From the NCBI GenBank assembly GCA_003640385.1, contig RCAB01000009.1, positions 124,001 through 188,000 on the forward strand: a DNA stretch of 64,000 nucleotides, written 5' to 3'. This stretch comes from Setaria digitata. Lineage: Eukaryota; Nematoda; Chromadorea; Rhabditida; Setariidae. Numbering within the stretch: the stretch's first letter is position 1; every line of letters begins with the position of its first letter. Both the position numbers and the translations under genes were made by a program. This document shows positions 1-12,738 of this stretch, piece by piece. The notes under the pieces were generated by a model. The model was not told the origin of the DNA, searched no databases, and saw only the letters and a program-made list of their open reading frames with translations.

Positions 1-450
1 CCGACCATAAAATTGCTGCATTGCTTCGACGGTTTTTAGAACTTTCCGGATATCTGAGGTCAATTAAAAAAGTCTATGTCTGCTGAGACTAGTCATTAGC
101 ATAAATATTAAAATCATCTTAATTTCTCGTTATAACACAATAAGCAAAACCAAGCATGTTCTTTACCCTCTCCCCACCCCTTGGATTTTATTCAGATTTC
201 AAATTTTCCATTGGAATGTAAGCATTTTTAATAGAATAATATTTATGAACTAAAGTCTCGAAAAGAATTTATTAACTATCTCACTTGCTTGTTTTCGTCG
301 TATGAGAACGGTTTTTTCATATAATGGTACAATACTTTGATCCAACTGCACCAGCCGGTTTTGAAAACTTTCCAACAGCGCCGTGATTTCATTATTTAAA
401 TTCCTACTCTTCTCCAAATTTTCCTCAAAGGTCTTTAACCATTCGCTGTC
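1..450 (-). CDS. exoc-7: Exocyst complex component 7 (Exo70), N-terminal exons, partial
   Basis: Exo70 is a subunit of the exocyst, the complex that tethers secretory vesicles to the plasma membrane. Two minus-strand exons are visible: 285-450 (acceptor gtttag, donor gtgaga) and 1-53 (running off the left edge). They join in phase. The first reads DSEWLKTFEENLEKS, then a coiled-coil stretch containing ESFQNRLVQLDQSIVPLYEK. This matches the N-terminal helix of metazoan EXOC7 (pattern LEKS...L..FE.RL..LE.SI.P.....T). The second begins with IRKVLKTVEAMQQFYGR, matching the following V.K.L..L....YY segment. The first exon starts on a codon boundary, and a short start-codon exon is still missing; it should lie upstream between 451 and about 1700, but I could not identify it. 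The gene is divergent from the Tudor gene. Family assignment is from remembered similarity over about 75 residues. Confidence 0.75.
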
Positions 451-1762
451 CTAAACCAAATAACTTCACAGTCATTATACAAAAATACAACACAAGCACA
501 AAGAAGACCATATCGGACTATCTGCACCGCAAGTATGAGTGAAGAAGTATTGCATATCAAAAGTGAATTTCATGAGTTCATGAGGAAAAGAACTGAACGT
601 CGTGGAGCACTCGTACTCGACTAACTTAACTGGCAAAAATTTAACTTGGTTGTTGAACAAAAACTATAACGACTATATAGAAGGAAGTGAACAAGAAAGA
701 AAGTCTTACTTGCTGCAGTTTGAAATCAACATTGCTGGCAGCAAAATCATCGGAATCCATTACCATCGACATAACAGTGCTGCCTTTCTGTTCAGTCCGG
801 TATCTCTAATATGTCTTCAGAAGGTCAGAACTGTTTGAAAATAACTATATTGCTCGAATCACAGTAAAATTCGAATTTCTGGGAGATTTTAAACTGCCAT
901 CAAACCGACACCCAATTTCAAAACCAACTGAACAGTTGAAAAGAAAACTCCTGGTTGTTCCTGACAAATTCTCAAACACTAAATAGAAATTTCCGGAGCA
1001 GCTTGTTCGTTATTCGATGTCCGGAATTTATTAATAGATTTGTATTGGAATAGCTATATAGGTATACTGGAAAAGTTATTAATGTCATTTAATAGGGCTC
1101 TAAAAAGCCAAAGAAAGCCAGCATATAATCCAAAGATTCACAGAAAAATCGGGAAAGCCTACATAACCTGAGAATTCCAAGCATGCAAATGATTTCCAGA
1201 CAAATCGGAGGGATGTGCTAGGAGTTCCAGTCAAGTGGGAGTATCACAGAGAATGTATCAAAGGCTTGGACCAAAGCAAACAAACATTTGCACATGTCGC
1301 GAGAGTTCCAAGCAAAGCGGAATTCATAATACTACGGGGCGCAATTGGTCACTCCTTATAATCCTTATGATCGAAATTACTCCATAAAGCGGCACTTCTA
1401 AATGTATGATTTTTTGGAATGGACTTCGTCAGGCTAACTTTTAGGGACAATTATTCTTTGACGTCCTGCAAGAGTAGGTTATGTTTCGGTTCACGTTCCA
1501 CAGTGTTATGTTTGTAGCATCATGGATGCGGGGTTGTTGAATTTCAGGTTTTTATTCTTTTTGTAGAGGTGAGCTGCACGTTTTGCCTGAATTCGCTGTC
1601 TTCGGGGTGAAAGGTCGAGTGCGGGATTTATCTTTTTTTAACAACAGAACGTAATTCTAAAGCGACACATCATTGCGTTGCTTGCTTCGAATATTTAATG
1701 CTGCTTTTCTGTTAACTGTAGTAGTGGAATTTGAAATTGGAAAAAATTAAGGCGCTTGAAAG
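451..1762. other. Divergent intergenic/5' region between EXOC7 and the Tudor gene
   Basis: No exon could be supported here. It must hold the missing EXOC7 start exon (minus) and the Tudor gene promoter (plus). A plus-strand open stretch at 535-838 is interrupted by one stop and has no recognised homology. A likely trans-splice acceptor (taactgtag) sits at about 1713-1721, roughly 40 bases before the Tudor ATG. Confidence 0.5.
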
Positions 1763-4700
1763 ATGAAGAAAATACAAACGACGCAACGTGCAACTGAGAA
1801 TTGGATAGCTGATAATGAAGTGCGTACGAAGTCATTATGGCTACGTAGAGATGGTTTTTCAGGTTTGTTTTAAATAGAGTGACCTTTTTGGGAAGTATGA
1901 AGAAATTTTGAGTTGAATTCTCTTGAAGTATGGTGTGGAGAAAACTTTTGGAATTTCGCTAGTCGAAATGAACGTCCCAAAATCCCGTAAAATATTTGTG
2001 AACAAAGAAATTTATCTTTAACTGCGAATATCGAAAATAATTGAAATTGAACTTAACATGCCGAAGGTTAATAATTTTGTACTAACTGAGCTCCTAAAGG
2101 ATTTTTTTTTTTGAATGTCTAAATCGTTCTGTTACTATGCATAAATGCCGTTCCAAAGCATTCCAAAACATTTTGTGATTAATACTGTTTTAATATTTGC
2201 TATGGAGGAAATAGTATGCTGGATAGGTTCTTATTATAGATTGATTTACGATCGTACAAAAAAGATAACTTTAGATATCTACGACGAAGACAGGTGAAGA
2301 GAATCATAAAAAAAAGTGGAATCCGACTAGATTGATGAATTAAGATAATTGTTTTTAGAAAACTGTGAATTGATCATATTAGTTAGGGAAATGAATATAA
2401 TTTAAAGTCACATTTTTCAGGGAAATTTTTCACATAAAAATATTGAGAGAAGTAAGCTCTATCTTTTATTATATTTGTATTTTCTCAAATATCCTTCACA
2501 TTTCGAAGTACCCTTCAGTTTTTAGTGCGTCTGATGGCAAAAACGAAAGAGCCACCTGTAAGCTTGCTTCTGCCTCTTGATAGCTGTTTTGATGTACGCA
2601 TTTTACGAATCGATTACGCTCATGGATTTGTATTTGTACGTCCTCTGGTAGAAGACGATCATTACAAGCAGTTACAACAGAAACTTATAAAGCATGCTTT
2701 AGGAGAACATGTTAGGGCGACAAATTTAAATGAAGGTATAACTAATCTTGTGGTTGAAATATATTTGAGAAGGTTAACAAATAAAATGGAAGCAGTGGTT
2801 CTGAGACTTTTAGATACAATATATTTGGCATCAAATAGCGAAGGAATATTTCGTGGAGCGCTTGTAGGCCAACCGTCAGCAATAAACTTAGTAAGTTTTA
2901 AAGTCCAGGCATGATGTGTAGGGCAGTAAAAATTATAGTTATCCTGCTTTAACATATGGATAACATACACAGTTTCCAATTTTTTAACGGTATCAAGTTT
3001 ATTTGACACCAGAAAAATTGCTCATTACTTTTGAACAATGCAGTGGCATTCTGAAATACGCTATCAAATTAACGGGAAACTATTCTCAACGAACAAAGAT
3101 TGATACTTAACTGTTCTTGATCACTAGAGAGGTTTCATATTAGCTGGAATTAAGTTAAGAATTTTAGTTGAAGGTTTGGTAAGTGTGGTTCAAAAGCGAA
3201 CGAATTGGACTCCGGTTTTATATCTTCATAACTTTTGCCATGTTGTTGCAGCTGTATGGAATAGATGTTGGTGAAACGAAATTAATGAATGCGCGAAATG
3301 TTTATCAACTCCCCACTGATCTTCAGTCATTTCCACCACTTTGCTTCTGCGGTTTATTGCCTAACTGCACAACAAATTTTGAATACGAGGATATCTCGTT
3401 AATAAAGATGAATAGCATTTGTTTGTGCAAAATTTGTAAGTAAATGGAATTTGTTGCTCGGGGATAATAGGAAAAAGTTTTCGGAGCGTACATATTTCGG
3501 TTGATCTTGGTAAATTTATTTACAAACAAAGCAAATTACATGCACTTTTATAGTCCATGTTCTAATTTTCATTAAGTTATCTTCAGACAAAGTTCTTCCA
3601 CCGCATTTCTCGGATTATCCTACGATGATGTACCCACCGATTGTGTTTATTCAACTGTTTAAGTTTACCGGAAATCGTAACAAATATGTGGAAGTTATTT
3701 TCAGAGGGGTGAGTATAGATATTTATTTCTTCGAACATCTGGGTATTTTAGATTTCATTTGAATCAGTTTCTTCATAGCAGAGGACGAGGACGATAATAG
3801 GCAGCACTGAATGTTTTGGTTCGCAGCATGTTGTTTTCAATGAGAATTTAGTCACAAAAAGGAAAAATGGCCAGAGCATTTTAACGACGACAAATATTTC
3901 CAAGCGAACTTTACAGTCAAATAATGTAAATTTTTGACAAGCATCTTATTTTTCAAAGTTTCTATTTTCTAATAACATAAATCTCCCGGAATGAGCGATA
4001 TAGAAGGACCATTTACAGGAACATTAGCGAGAATGCTTTCGGTTTGGGATGACATTAGATAGATTTCGAAATCTTAGCATGAAATATTTTAAAAAATCAA
4101 AAAGAAAATACCAATATGAGGCTTTGGTATCAGTTGTTAAGCTAAATGATTATCTTCAACGTAGCAGTCACTCATCATTCACTCATAAGTCATTTTCAGT
4201 ATCTCTTTTGTGCAATTAGCTAAAATTCTTATAGAAAAGGAAACGTCTTTTTGATCACTTCCAGCTGCAAAACTTCTAAAAAGTTCTATTCCGAAAACAC
4301 GTTGTTCTTCAGCAACTATTATGCAAGCGCATTCTGAGAAATATGAGACGATTTTGCTGGGAGTTGCAGCTGCTGCAACTATCTGCTGAATTCACTATTT
4401 GTATTAAGCGAGTAAAGTAAATCAGGCTAATCATTTTTTGTATCTTCTTGAATTTCTTACTATTTGGTTTCTAAATTAATTTCGTGTTAGTTTGTTAAAA
4501 AAAGTGGTATTGGTGTCTGCAATGGACTGGAAAGTTTTACTTTTAAACCGTACAGTGTCAAATTACCGTGTCAAGTGAAAGCGATTGTAACGGCAAAAAT
4601 CCGACGTAATGTTTACTGGATGCGAGATGCAGATATCTTGTCTATTTTAGCTGAGGTAAGAACTAATATTCCAATGTAAATAACAAAAATTTTTAATAAC

Positions 4701-7700
4701 TACAGCGTCATTATTGTCAGCAGGGCTATTACTTCCAATAAATGAAATCACTAGTAAATAAATTGTGTTGTACAGATTTTTTATACGGAACGAATGTCAC
4801 CCATATTTTTCTGCAAGTGATGACTTCTAAATAGAATTGCCAATTTTAAAAATTAATATAATAGAATTTAGAAATAACTAATTAGGCAGAGTTTTTAAAA
4901 ATGATAGGATTTTAAGGACAATAAATAAAGCAATTCAAATGCCACGAAAAAAAAAACAAAACCACTTCTTCATTTTTCAAATTAAGGATTCTTTTCGAAA
5001 GAGAATTATTTAAATTTATTATTTAGTTTCAGATTTATTTTAATTTATGAAGGACATCTCTTAAATTTTAATATGTAATGGGTTATATTTAGTGTAATTG
5101 GCTTAAACTCTCTCGGAATTTTTTTTATCGTCATAATCGAATTCTTTAAACAGAATATGGTTGATCCTGGAAAATATTCCAAATACAGTCTTGTTGATCT
5201 GGCAGGGTGGCATGAAAAGATGTGTTGCTTAGTGCGGTTGGCAAGACCGTTTCGAGGTGATAGTCCGTACGGCCGTTTTTCTGTTTACCGGTAAATGATT
5301 TTGATAATTTTATCCTCGCAAAATTTTTAAGGAAGTAACTGTCATTATCTAACCAATATTTTTTTAGCCGTTTTCAGTCAATAGAATGCATTCCTTGTTC
5401 ATTTCATTTCAACACTCACCTTCCTAAAAATTATTTTGATATTTGGTCACACAATGGGTGACAGAGGCATGGGAAATCTCATCGCCACTTCTGGATACAT
5501 CACTTACAGAAAGAAATGCACTCCAGTAATATATTTTAAAAAAATCAGTGCTTAAAGGACATATGTATGTTTTGCAGAGCAGCTATCACTCATTTTCATA
5601 AGGGGACTGATACTTGCTTGGCATATCTTGTTGATTTTGGCCTATCCGTTGTATGCAGCATGAAAAATTTGTATAGCTATAGGGAGCAGGTACCTTTTAA
5701 AATATTTTATTTTAACTGCTTGTGACAGAAAGAAACGATGGGAAAGATGGTTTTTAAATTATGTTGCATCAATTAATGCTTAAATGGCGCCTTTCGTGAC
5801 TTTGTCAGAAAACAATTTTTTTTTTAAATATATTTTTAGCCTGCAGTGATACGTGAGACTTCAACTGCTGCATTCAGATGTCATGTTAGCAAGGTTTTCC
5901 GGCAGGATAGTGATGAAATAAAGGCGCCTAAGGCAAGGCTGTTTTCCATATGCAATATTGCATAAATAAAAATTTCGCTCGAAAATTTGAAAAATTGCTA
6001 TTTTATAAAGAAACCCGCATTGTCTGGAAGTCAGTTTAAAACTGTAACGAAATTACCAGAATTTAACGAGCGAGCAATGTCAGTTTTTCTCGATTTACTT
6101 TTAAATTCAAATATTAAAGCAACTTATATTTTACACACAGTTTTTGTCCTTTTCCAGTTGCTCAAAGAAGAACTTTATGTTATGCAGCTCTCGTATCAGC
6201 ATAAAGATTTTTATGTGTGTGATATGTTGTTTCGAATGCACAGCTTGAAGCATGAGATCGAGTTAGAATCAGCCAATAATATGAGGGACGAAAGTATTAG
6301 TAATTTAACAAGTGCTGATGTGAGCATCGAGGGCTCCTCTTCAAAGGAAACAAACAATGAAAGATTTGAGATGGGTCACTGTAATCAACAATGGTTCCAA
6401 CCTGATTTAAACAGTTCATGTAGAAATAATAATAGAACTGCTAGGTTGGTAACTTTTCAATTATTTCAAGAAGTTTCCGATTAATGTGTCAGGCTCTGTA
6501 TCATTTTCTCGAAATGTTTTTAGAAGTGAAGTGACGCTGACTTCAATACAACTTGGTGTCCTAGAAATATCTGAAAAAATCGACAATATTACTAATGCGA
6601 AACTTGCTTCGCTTCAAGTGGTTGGATTTATGTGTTCTTAGTCTATTGCCATAATTGGTTACACTTAATTAACATTGTTGATATTCCTGAACGTCGTTTA
6701 GAATTCCATTACGAAGTATGTGAGCTTAAATCTGAACTTCTCGATTCCAATAATAATTGTTAATTAAACATGCTATAGAAATCCTACTGAGATTTATGCC
6801 GTTTTACTAGGCTATGGAAAGTTGTGGTCATGGTAGAACAACGAAGCATATGTCCTCACTGCAGCAGTCTTGTCAAAACAGTACTGAAAGTTCTTCAATA
6901 CCGATAATTAAGTCGGTCCAAATGGAACATTTTCGGTGACTTTTGGTTATACCAGTTATCTTGGTATTTTTAAACGGTTATGAAATATAATTTTCCAGAT
7001 TTGGTAGGCCACTCTATGAAGCAGTATTTCCTGAATCCAGTTACAACTTTCGTGGAAGTATGAACACAGAAATGGTTCTCATTTTTGAAGGATTTTTTTT
7101 TTTTTTTTTTGTATTTTATTTTTATAGTGAATTGTTGCTATTTCTGCACAAATGTAGAAACATTTTTCATTGAGTGTATTTCTGACCGCTTATTGCTCTA
7201 TTCTATGTTTTCAACACTTACAGCCCAAAATTTTTTTGTCGAATTAGATTATCACTTACATCTTACTTACATCGCTTTTCATTTTTCAATCCATTAAATT
7301 CTGTTTTTACCTCTTGTTTTCTATTAGCTGATGCTTTTTACAGTGATAGCAACCTCTTTGATTTTCAACTGTGGGACTGAAATGTTTTAAATTTCCTATT
7401 TCTTGAAATGTAACACAATTGCGGCAGGCTTCATTGATACACGGTGAAGACTGCGACATCGGTGATATATAATTCTTGAAGGGAATAAACCAGAATGCAG
7501 CCCACACAATCATGAATCGAAGTGATACTGGAAATCGTAAACCACATGGTGCGGTGGCGAATCACGAACTCCCGTTGGGTGTGCAATTGCAAAATACTGT
7601 CATGTTTTCCTAATGCTTAACAGCGAAATCAGATGCAATTTTTTTTACTTTATTGGAATTATTAGAATTCTAGCGATATTCTGGAATAAAAAACTTCAAT

Positions 7701-10091
7701 ATCAGCAACTATTTGTGAAGGTTGTTCAGAACATGATTGTTTTTTTCAGAGTTGCCGAGGTATGTGCAATCAAGACATGTAGCTCCTTCGATAATACCGG
7801 TTGTAGTACCTGTTGCTGTTCCGTTGCAGTGTTCAGATTGTCAGACATGGAATAGCGGTATGAGAATTAATTTTATTATGTAAAAGTTTTTTGGGTAAAT
7901 CTCAATAATATTATGATTTGATGAAAGGTGTTGCAATAATTCCAGTACCATCATGTATTTTTTATCATTTACAGAGGTCATTTTCTGACAATGATGAATT
8001 TTCAAGGATTTTTAGAAATCTTTCTATTGTTTAAATTTGAAAATTTAGAACACGGTAGACATTCTTATTATCAGTATAATAACTATGGATACCAGCAGTT
8101 AAATGATAACAAGTTGGAAATAAAAAAAGCAAATTTCCGCGAGGAAATATGCAAACATCCATCCGATGGCAGTATGGAGAGGGTCAAGGAATGGCAACAT
8201 GATAAACATCAGGAAAAGCGTCCATTTATCAACAAGGTTTCTTGACATATCCACACCGTAAACTTGATACTACTGATACCTGATTATGAATGATGTAGTG
8301 TTACCAATTCATTCAATATGTGTATCCGCTAGAGAAAAAAGTCAGAATTTATCAAGTTTTTACAAGAGGTAATAATGTCCATAGATTGTTTATAGGAAAT
8401 TTCGAGGACTTTTTATGTACGAAGACTCCGCAATCGTGAAGGCAAACTGTTATATACTTCTGACGAATCATCAGGAGACGAGACCCCTCTCAGCGAAGTC
8501 CAATGTGTATCCGTCATAAATGATGATGAAGATGAATTTCTTGTTGAGAAAAAAGTCCTCATACTTGCATTTATAAGAAATGTCTTGATGCCAAAAATAG
8601 TGAATATATTTGTCATCCATTTATGGTAGTTCTAGACATGTTTATAGACAGATATTGCGACAAATTTGTTGGAAAAGGAGCTCGTTTTGGACATCACTGA
8701 ACCAGTAACCATAGAGCGAAGGAAGTATATTCCAGCTTATCAAGTTCTCAATTTTTGTGATTATTCTGAATTTTATGTTGTGGATTGTTTTTTTTTTTTT
8801 TTGAAAAAGAACTGATAGTGACCCCAGTTTTTAAAAAATTTAGAAAATCATGCAGTTAAAGTAAGTTAGGACGTTCATTTCAGGCTTTCTTTGAGCATGT
8901 AAAAGTGAATGAAGGTGATGAAGTACTAGTGAAAAGAAGTGATGACGACCATGAAAATAAGAATTGGCCGTTGTTTTTTGTACAGATTCAGCGTGACGAT
9001 TTGCTGGATGTGTTGGAAGAACAGCTTGATTCGCTGCAACCAACCACTTCTGTCAGTGAGCAGGAATTGGTAATTGATCAGTAGTTGTACTAGACTGAGA
9101 AAATTAGACGTTTTATTGGTCCCAATCTTAATGGCTCTTCTAGCAGTGTCCCGAATTACTCGCTTACCTCAGGAGTATGTAATGAATCATTTTTTTAATA
9201 GGAAGCTGTTGTAATTCTCGGTTATGTTGGTATTTTATTTTATCTTTTGCTTTCTTGCAGTTTTATCAGTTTGTTGAAAAAGATAGTTTAACAGTGTGGC
9301 TGGGGCAACAAAATGTAGAGTTCAGTCTTGTTTTGGGCGGGTTACATATGGGCAGTACCATGAATCACTTTGGGAATGTATTGTTTGTTTTTTTTTTAGC
9401 AAGTGGGTACCTTATGCTTGTCGTTTTGTCGTGCGTTTGAATCAATGTTTCGAGCTGTCATAACAAATATATGCAATGCTGATATTGAAGTTCACTATAT
9501 CGATTATGGCAATTATGAAACGGTGAACAGGGATGATCTAAAGTCAATTAATAATTTGGTAGTTTTATTTAAAGACAATTTGAATAGTTTATTCCGTCAC
9601 TATCAGCATTGTACACCAGCTAAATTACTCGCGTTAACTGACCGGTCATAGCTTAGCTGGAAATGCAAATGGAGTGAGACGGTTTGAGCTTGTTTTGTTG
9701 GATGCTTTTCGGGTACAGTGCTCATGTTGTCAATGACTACTGTTGATGTCCTCTAGTGAGTAATTATAGAGTTCTGCTTTTCGGAACGTATTTAAGCTTG
9801 CGGTGGTTGCTTACTAACAGTTCGTTGTATCATTCTTTATCGGCTCGGAAAGGAATAATAAATTTGCACCCTTTCCAGCCCGATATCGCTCGTACTCATC
9901 CAGGAATGGCAATCCCTTGTATGCTGCTCAGTTCATGTGTCGCAGCTACTGTATCTGATTGCATGGAGGCCGAAAGCGAAATTGCAGCGACATTGAAAAG
10001 TGCCGTCTCATGTGAGCATCACTCGTTCCGAATACGGGTACTGAAAATTCGTGATGATGGTATTTGCATCGTTGAATATATCTCACCTTAA
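1763..10091 (+). CDS. Multi-Tudor-domain protein
   Basis: Tudor domains bind methylated arginine or lysine and typically scaffold germ-granule or small-RNA proteins. Proposed exons: 1763-1862, 2526-2890, 3252-3435, 3587-3708, 4491-4655, 5154-5290, 5578-5689, 5840-5932, 6035-6444, 6524-6617, 6811-6935, 6999-7057, 7501-7578, 7750-7857, 8049-8236, 8396-8554, 8648-8743, 8884-9069, 9261-9377, 9400-9558, 9607-9717, 9770-10091, for about 1160 residues. Three Tudor-like cores are visible: LYGIDVGETKLMNARNVYQL (exon 3); YRAAITHFHK followed by CLAYLVDFGLSVV (exons 6-7); and FRAVITNICNADIEVHYIDY followed by GNYETV (exon 20), the most canonical. The middle is low-complexity and probably disordered. The intron after 5932 has a GC donor (AAG/gcaagg). 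Exon 9607-9717 fits only with one surplus base. It could be an EKL-1- or RSD-6-type factor, but I cannot assign an orthologue. The exact borders of exons 7501-8236 and the last two are the weakest part. Confidence 0.72.
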
Positions 10092-11327
10092 GTATCGTCT
10101 CACTGACTATCCAACAGGCCTCCTTTGCATCGCTGTTCTACTCAAAAAGTGTCTTTTTGTGTGTGTGTGTTTTTTTTTGAGATGAATAATTGTTGCAACT
10201 GCTAATCTAAAAAATAGCCGTAGCTGAATATTTTCGTGTGAAATTCTTTACAGAATAATTTCACAAGTGCTTATTTGCTTTATGTCTTCCCAAGTGCATT
10301 AATTTTAAATGTTATTTTTGCAGTAATAATCCCAGTCATGACTTTCTTTAGTTTAAAAATCTAACAATTTTTTGTTACTTCTCCATTCACTCACTTTATT
10401 CTTTCAAGACTTTGTAGTTTTCTTTACTGACACATAATGTTAGTTAACATTAGCTCACGTTAGGTTCCAGAGTTTTTTTAAGTGATGATTATATGACATT
10501 TAACTTAAGCATAACTTTGAATCCTGTTTAACAATATTGTTATCTTTATCAGGAAATAAAGACTATTTAGTTCTCTTTTGATCTAACATTGCCAGGTATC
10601 ATGTTAGGAAACGACAAACTAATATTTATTGTTTATTTTTCTGGAAAACTTGAGCTATGGTGCAAAATATCTCAAATTCGGATAGGAGATTCCTAAAACA
10701 TTGAAAAGGTTTCTTGCGATGATGGAGCAAAATTATCCTAACTGGTAGACCAGTAATTCTTACTGTGAAGCAGAAATTTCAGTAGTTGTGATTTCATGCA
10801 GGTGACTGCAGTCTCCCTTCAGTCAGTAATATTATTTGAAGTTTAGTAGTTGTGCAATCTATTCTTAAGAATTACTCTGCCACAAATAATTTATAGGATA
10901 TTTCGGATGGTAATTCAATGAAAAATAACGAAATATTTGAGCCAAACGTAGAAATACAATAGAAGAACAAAAATGCTGAAGTGGAGAGCAGAGATCAATT
11001 AGTTCATGAACTTTCATGAATGGAATTATATTAAAGTTTTCGATGTTATTGTTTTCAGTTTCGTCGGTTATGATAATGCAGAAATTATGTAAAAGCATGT
11101 TGAGGATGGGGTTGCATTCTTTTTAACGTCCTTTTTAGAAGTTTTTCAATTTCTAAAAAGAAATGAGACAGTGAGGAATATGAAGTTTAAACTAGAAGAT
11201 GACATCCCCAACACGCGTTCGAACAATTCGAAATATTGGCATTTGGATATGGAAGCATAATATATTTCAAAATGAGTTATGGCTTGCTTTTACTTCATGT
11301 GCATTTACTGCAGTTGACCTTTCCAAA
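10092..11327. other. Intergenic between convergent Tudor and TNFAIP8 genes
   Basis: This is the 3' flank of two convergent genes. An AATAAA hexamer at about 10555-10560 could be the Tudor gene polyadenylation signal. There is a short GT/T run at 10157-10178. I see no supported coding exon. Confidence 0.5.
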
Positions 11328-12738
11328 TCATAGTTCATTCCTGTCAATGAGTACTTCGAGATCGATTACAACCTTCGGAAGAAGTTTCCAATGTTCACCA
11401 TCTGGTCGAAAGAGTGAATCCAACACTGAATCCTGCATAACCGATAAATTATCCCTTCAATATTCTTTTATATATATATCACACCAGAATCAGTAAGCTT
11501 TTGTTTGTTTGTGGCTGTGATCATATCGCTCTAATAATCAACTTTACTTACCGAAATTCTTTTAATCCTTCATTCTCCTGTCTTCTATCAGTGTTTTCTC
11601 CTATCTCACCCAGAAATGATAAAATATAAAAATAAAAATATACCTTACACAAATGTTCGAAAATCATATCCAAACGTTGTTTGGACTTATTACTAAGAAT
11701 CTGCTCGACCAATGGTACCAGTCGACGATATGTTTCGTTAAGTAATGCATTCAAGTATGTATAATCATACGAGAATGCTACTTTACCGAATGATATAACT
11801 GTAAGACAAAGTTGGCGCATTTGTCGCTGAATTTTTACAAGTTGGTTTTGCTGCTCAGTGGTGAATTGTTCATTTCTCGATGCTACACCAAATTTGACAA
11901 CAAGTTTGATAATATTCTTCACCACCTGCAAAATAAACTTGATATTATTTGCAAATGTTAAAAATATTAATATTGCTATATACTTTTTATATCTCCATCA
12001 TTTCAGTATTGCTTATATTTTAAACTATCCTTTCTTTGCCACTCTTCTCCCATTTAATTTATTTGTTTTCTTACTTCTCAGTACCATAAATTCATAAATT
12101 AATTAACCGTTCGACACTAAACTTTTCTCGTATATTCCAGAACAATTTTTATTTGCGTCTACACTACTTTAATTATGGACCTTGAATGATTTGTGAAACC
12201 TTATCAAATTAATTGAATTTAAAAAAGAAAAACCTTTTCAGCAGTCATTTTGTTACATGCTGTTTTGAGGATTTGATAAAGATGATCGAATAAACGAATT
12301 GTCGTATCATCCACAAAGAATTTGGCATTATTTCTTGAAATTATTTTGGAAAAAATCTTTTTCTGGGCACGTACAGCAATAGTTGCCGAACTGAACTGCT
12401 GATGATGTTGTCCGATACTATCACTTTCTAAAGTTTAATTTTAAATTACGACTTTATAAAATTTTAAAATTTTCCACTTGCGATGACGATAAATTAATTA
12501 ACGCAGATATTGTCTTGCTAAAAATTGAATTTAAAACCAAAACAATATAGTTCGGCTTACTAAATTGAAACTTAAAGTTAATTGAACTTCAACTGAAACT
12601 ATAGTAATTCTTAGTTTTAAATGCAATTATATATCGCACCATTAAAAAATGAGGAACATATTTTTTTGTAAAAAAAAAAGGATGAAGAAATTAATGCCAC
12701 ATACCTTCTTCATAATGATTCATAATATGAAAATCCAT
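11328..12738 (-). CDS. TNFAIP8-family protein (TIPE-like lipid-binding protein), complete
   Basis: TNFAIP8/TIPE proteins are small all-helical cytosolic proteins with a hydrophobic lipid-binding cavity, implicated in phosphoinositide transfer, cell survival and immune homeostasis. Exons in coding order: 12738-12705 (MDFHIMNHYEE), 12427-12234, 11925-11644, 11432-11328. They join as phases 1, 0 and 0 and give 204 residues, against about 190-200 in the family. Diagnostic stretches are AVRAQKKIFSKIISRN (family: A.QAQKK..SK), VDDTTIRLFDHLYQI, VVKNIIKLVVKFGVASRNEQ (family: I.K..IKVAIK.GIL.RN.QF), TVISFGKVAFSYDYTYL and the C-terminal SLFRPDGEHWKLLPKV segment with a final VLIDRNEL. All family blocks are present in order without a break. 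No trans-splice acceptor is obvious directly before the ATG. The orthologue symbol is not assigned. Confidence 0.93.

Noticed and set aside
475..660. Minus-strand frame immediately upstream of the EXOC7 exon
   Set aside because: Lacks the helical, charged character of the Exo70 N-terminus, and no donor places it in phase with the next exon.
535..838. Plus-strand open stretch near the left edge (MSEEVLHIKS... and the following frame)
   Set aside because: Interrupted by a stop, no splice signals that join it to other exons, and it overlaps the region where the EXOC7 start should be. It cannot be supported as a gene.
7344..7400. Possible small Tudor-gene exon after a good acceptor
   Set aside because: No donor gives the length needed to keep phase with the exon at 7501, whereas direct splicing from 7057 to 7501 closes cleanly.
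9097..9175. Possible Tudor-gene exon reading RFIGPNLNGSSSS
   Set aside because: Needs phase 2, but the preceding exon ends in phase 0 and splices in phase to the exon at 9261.
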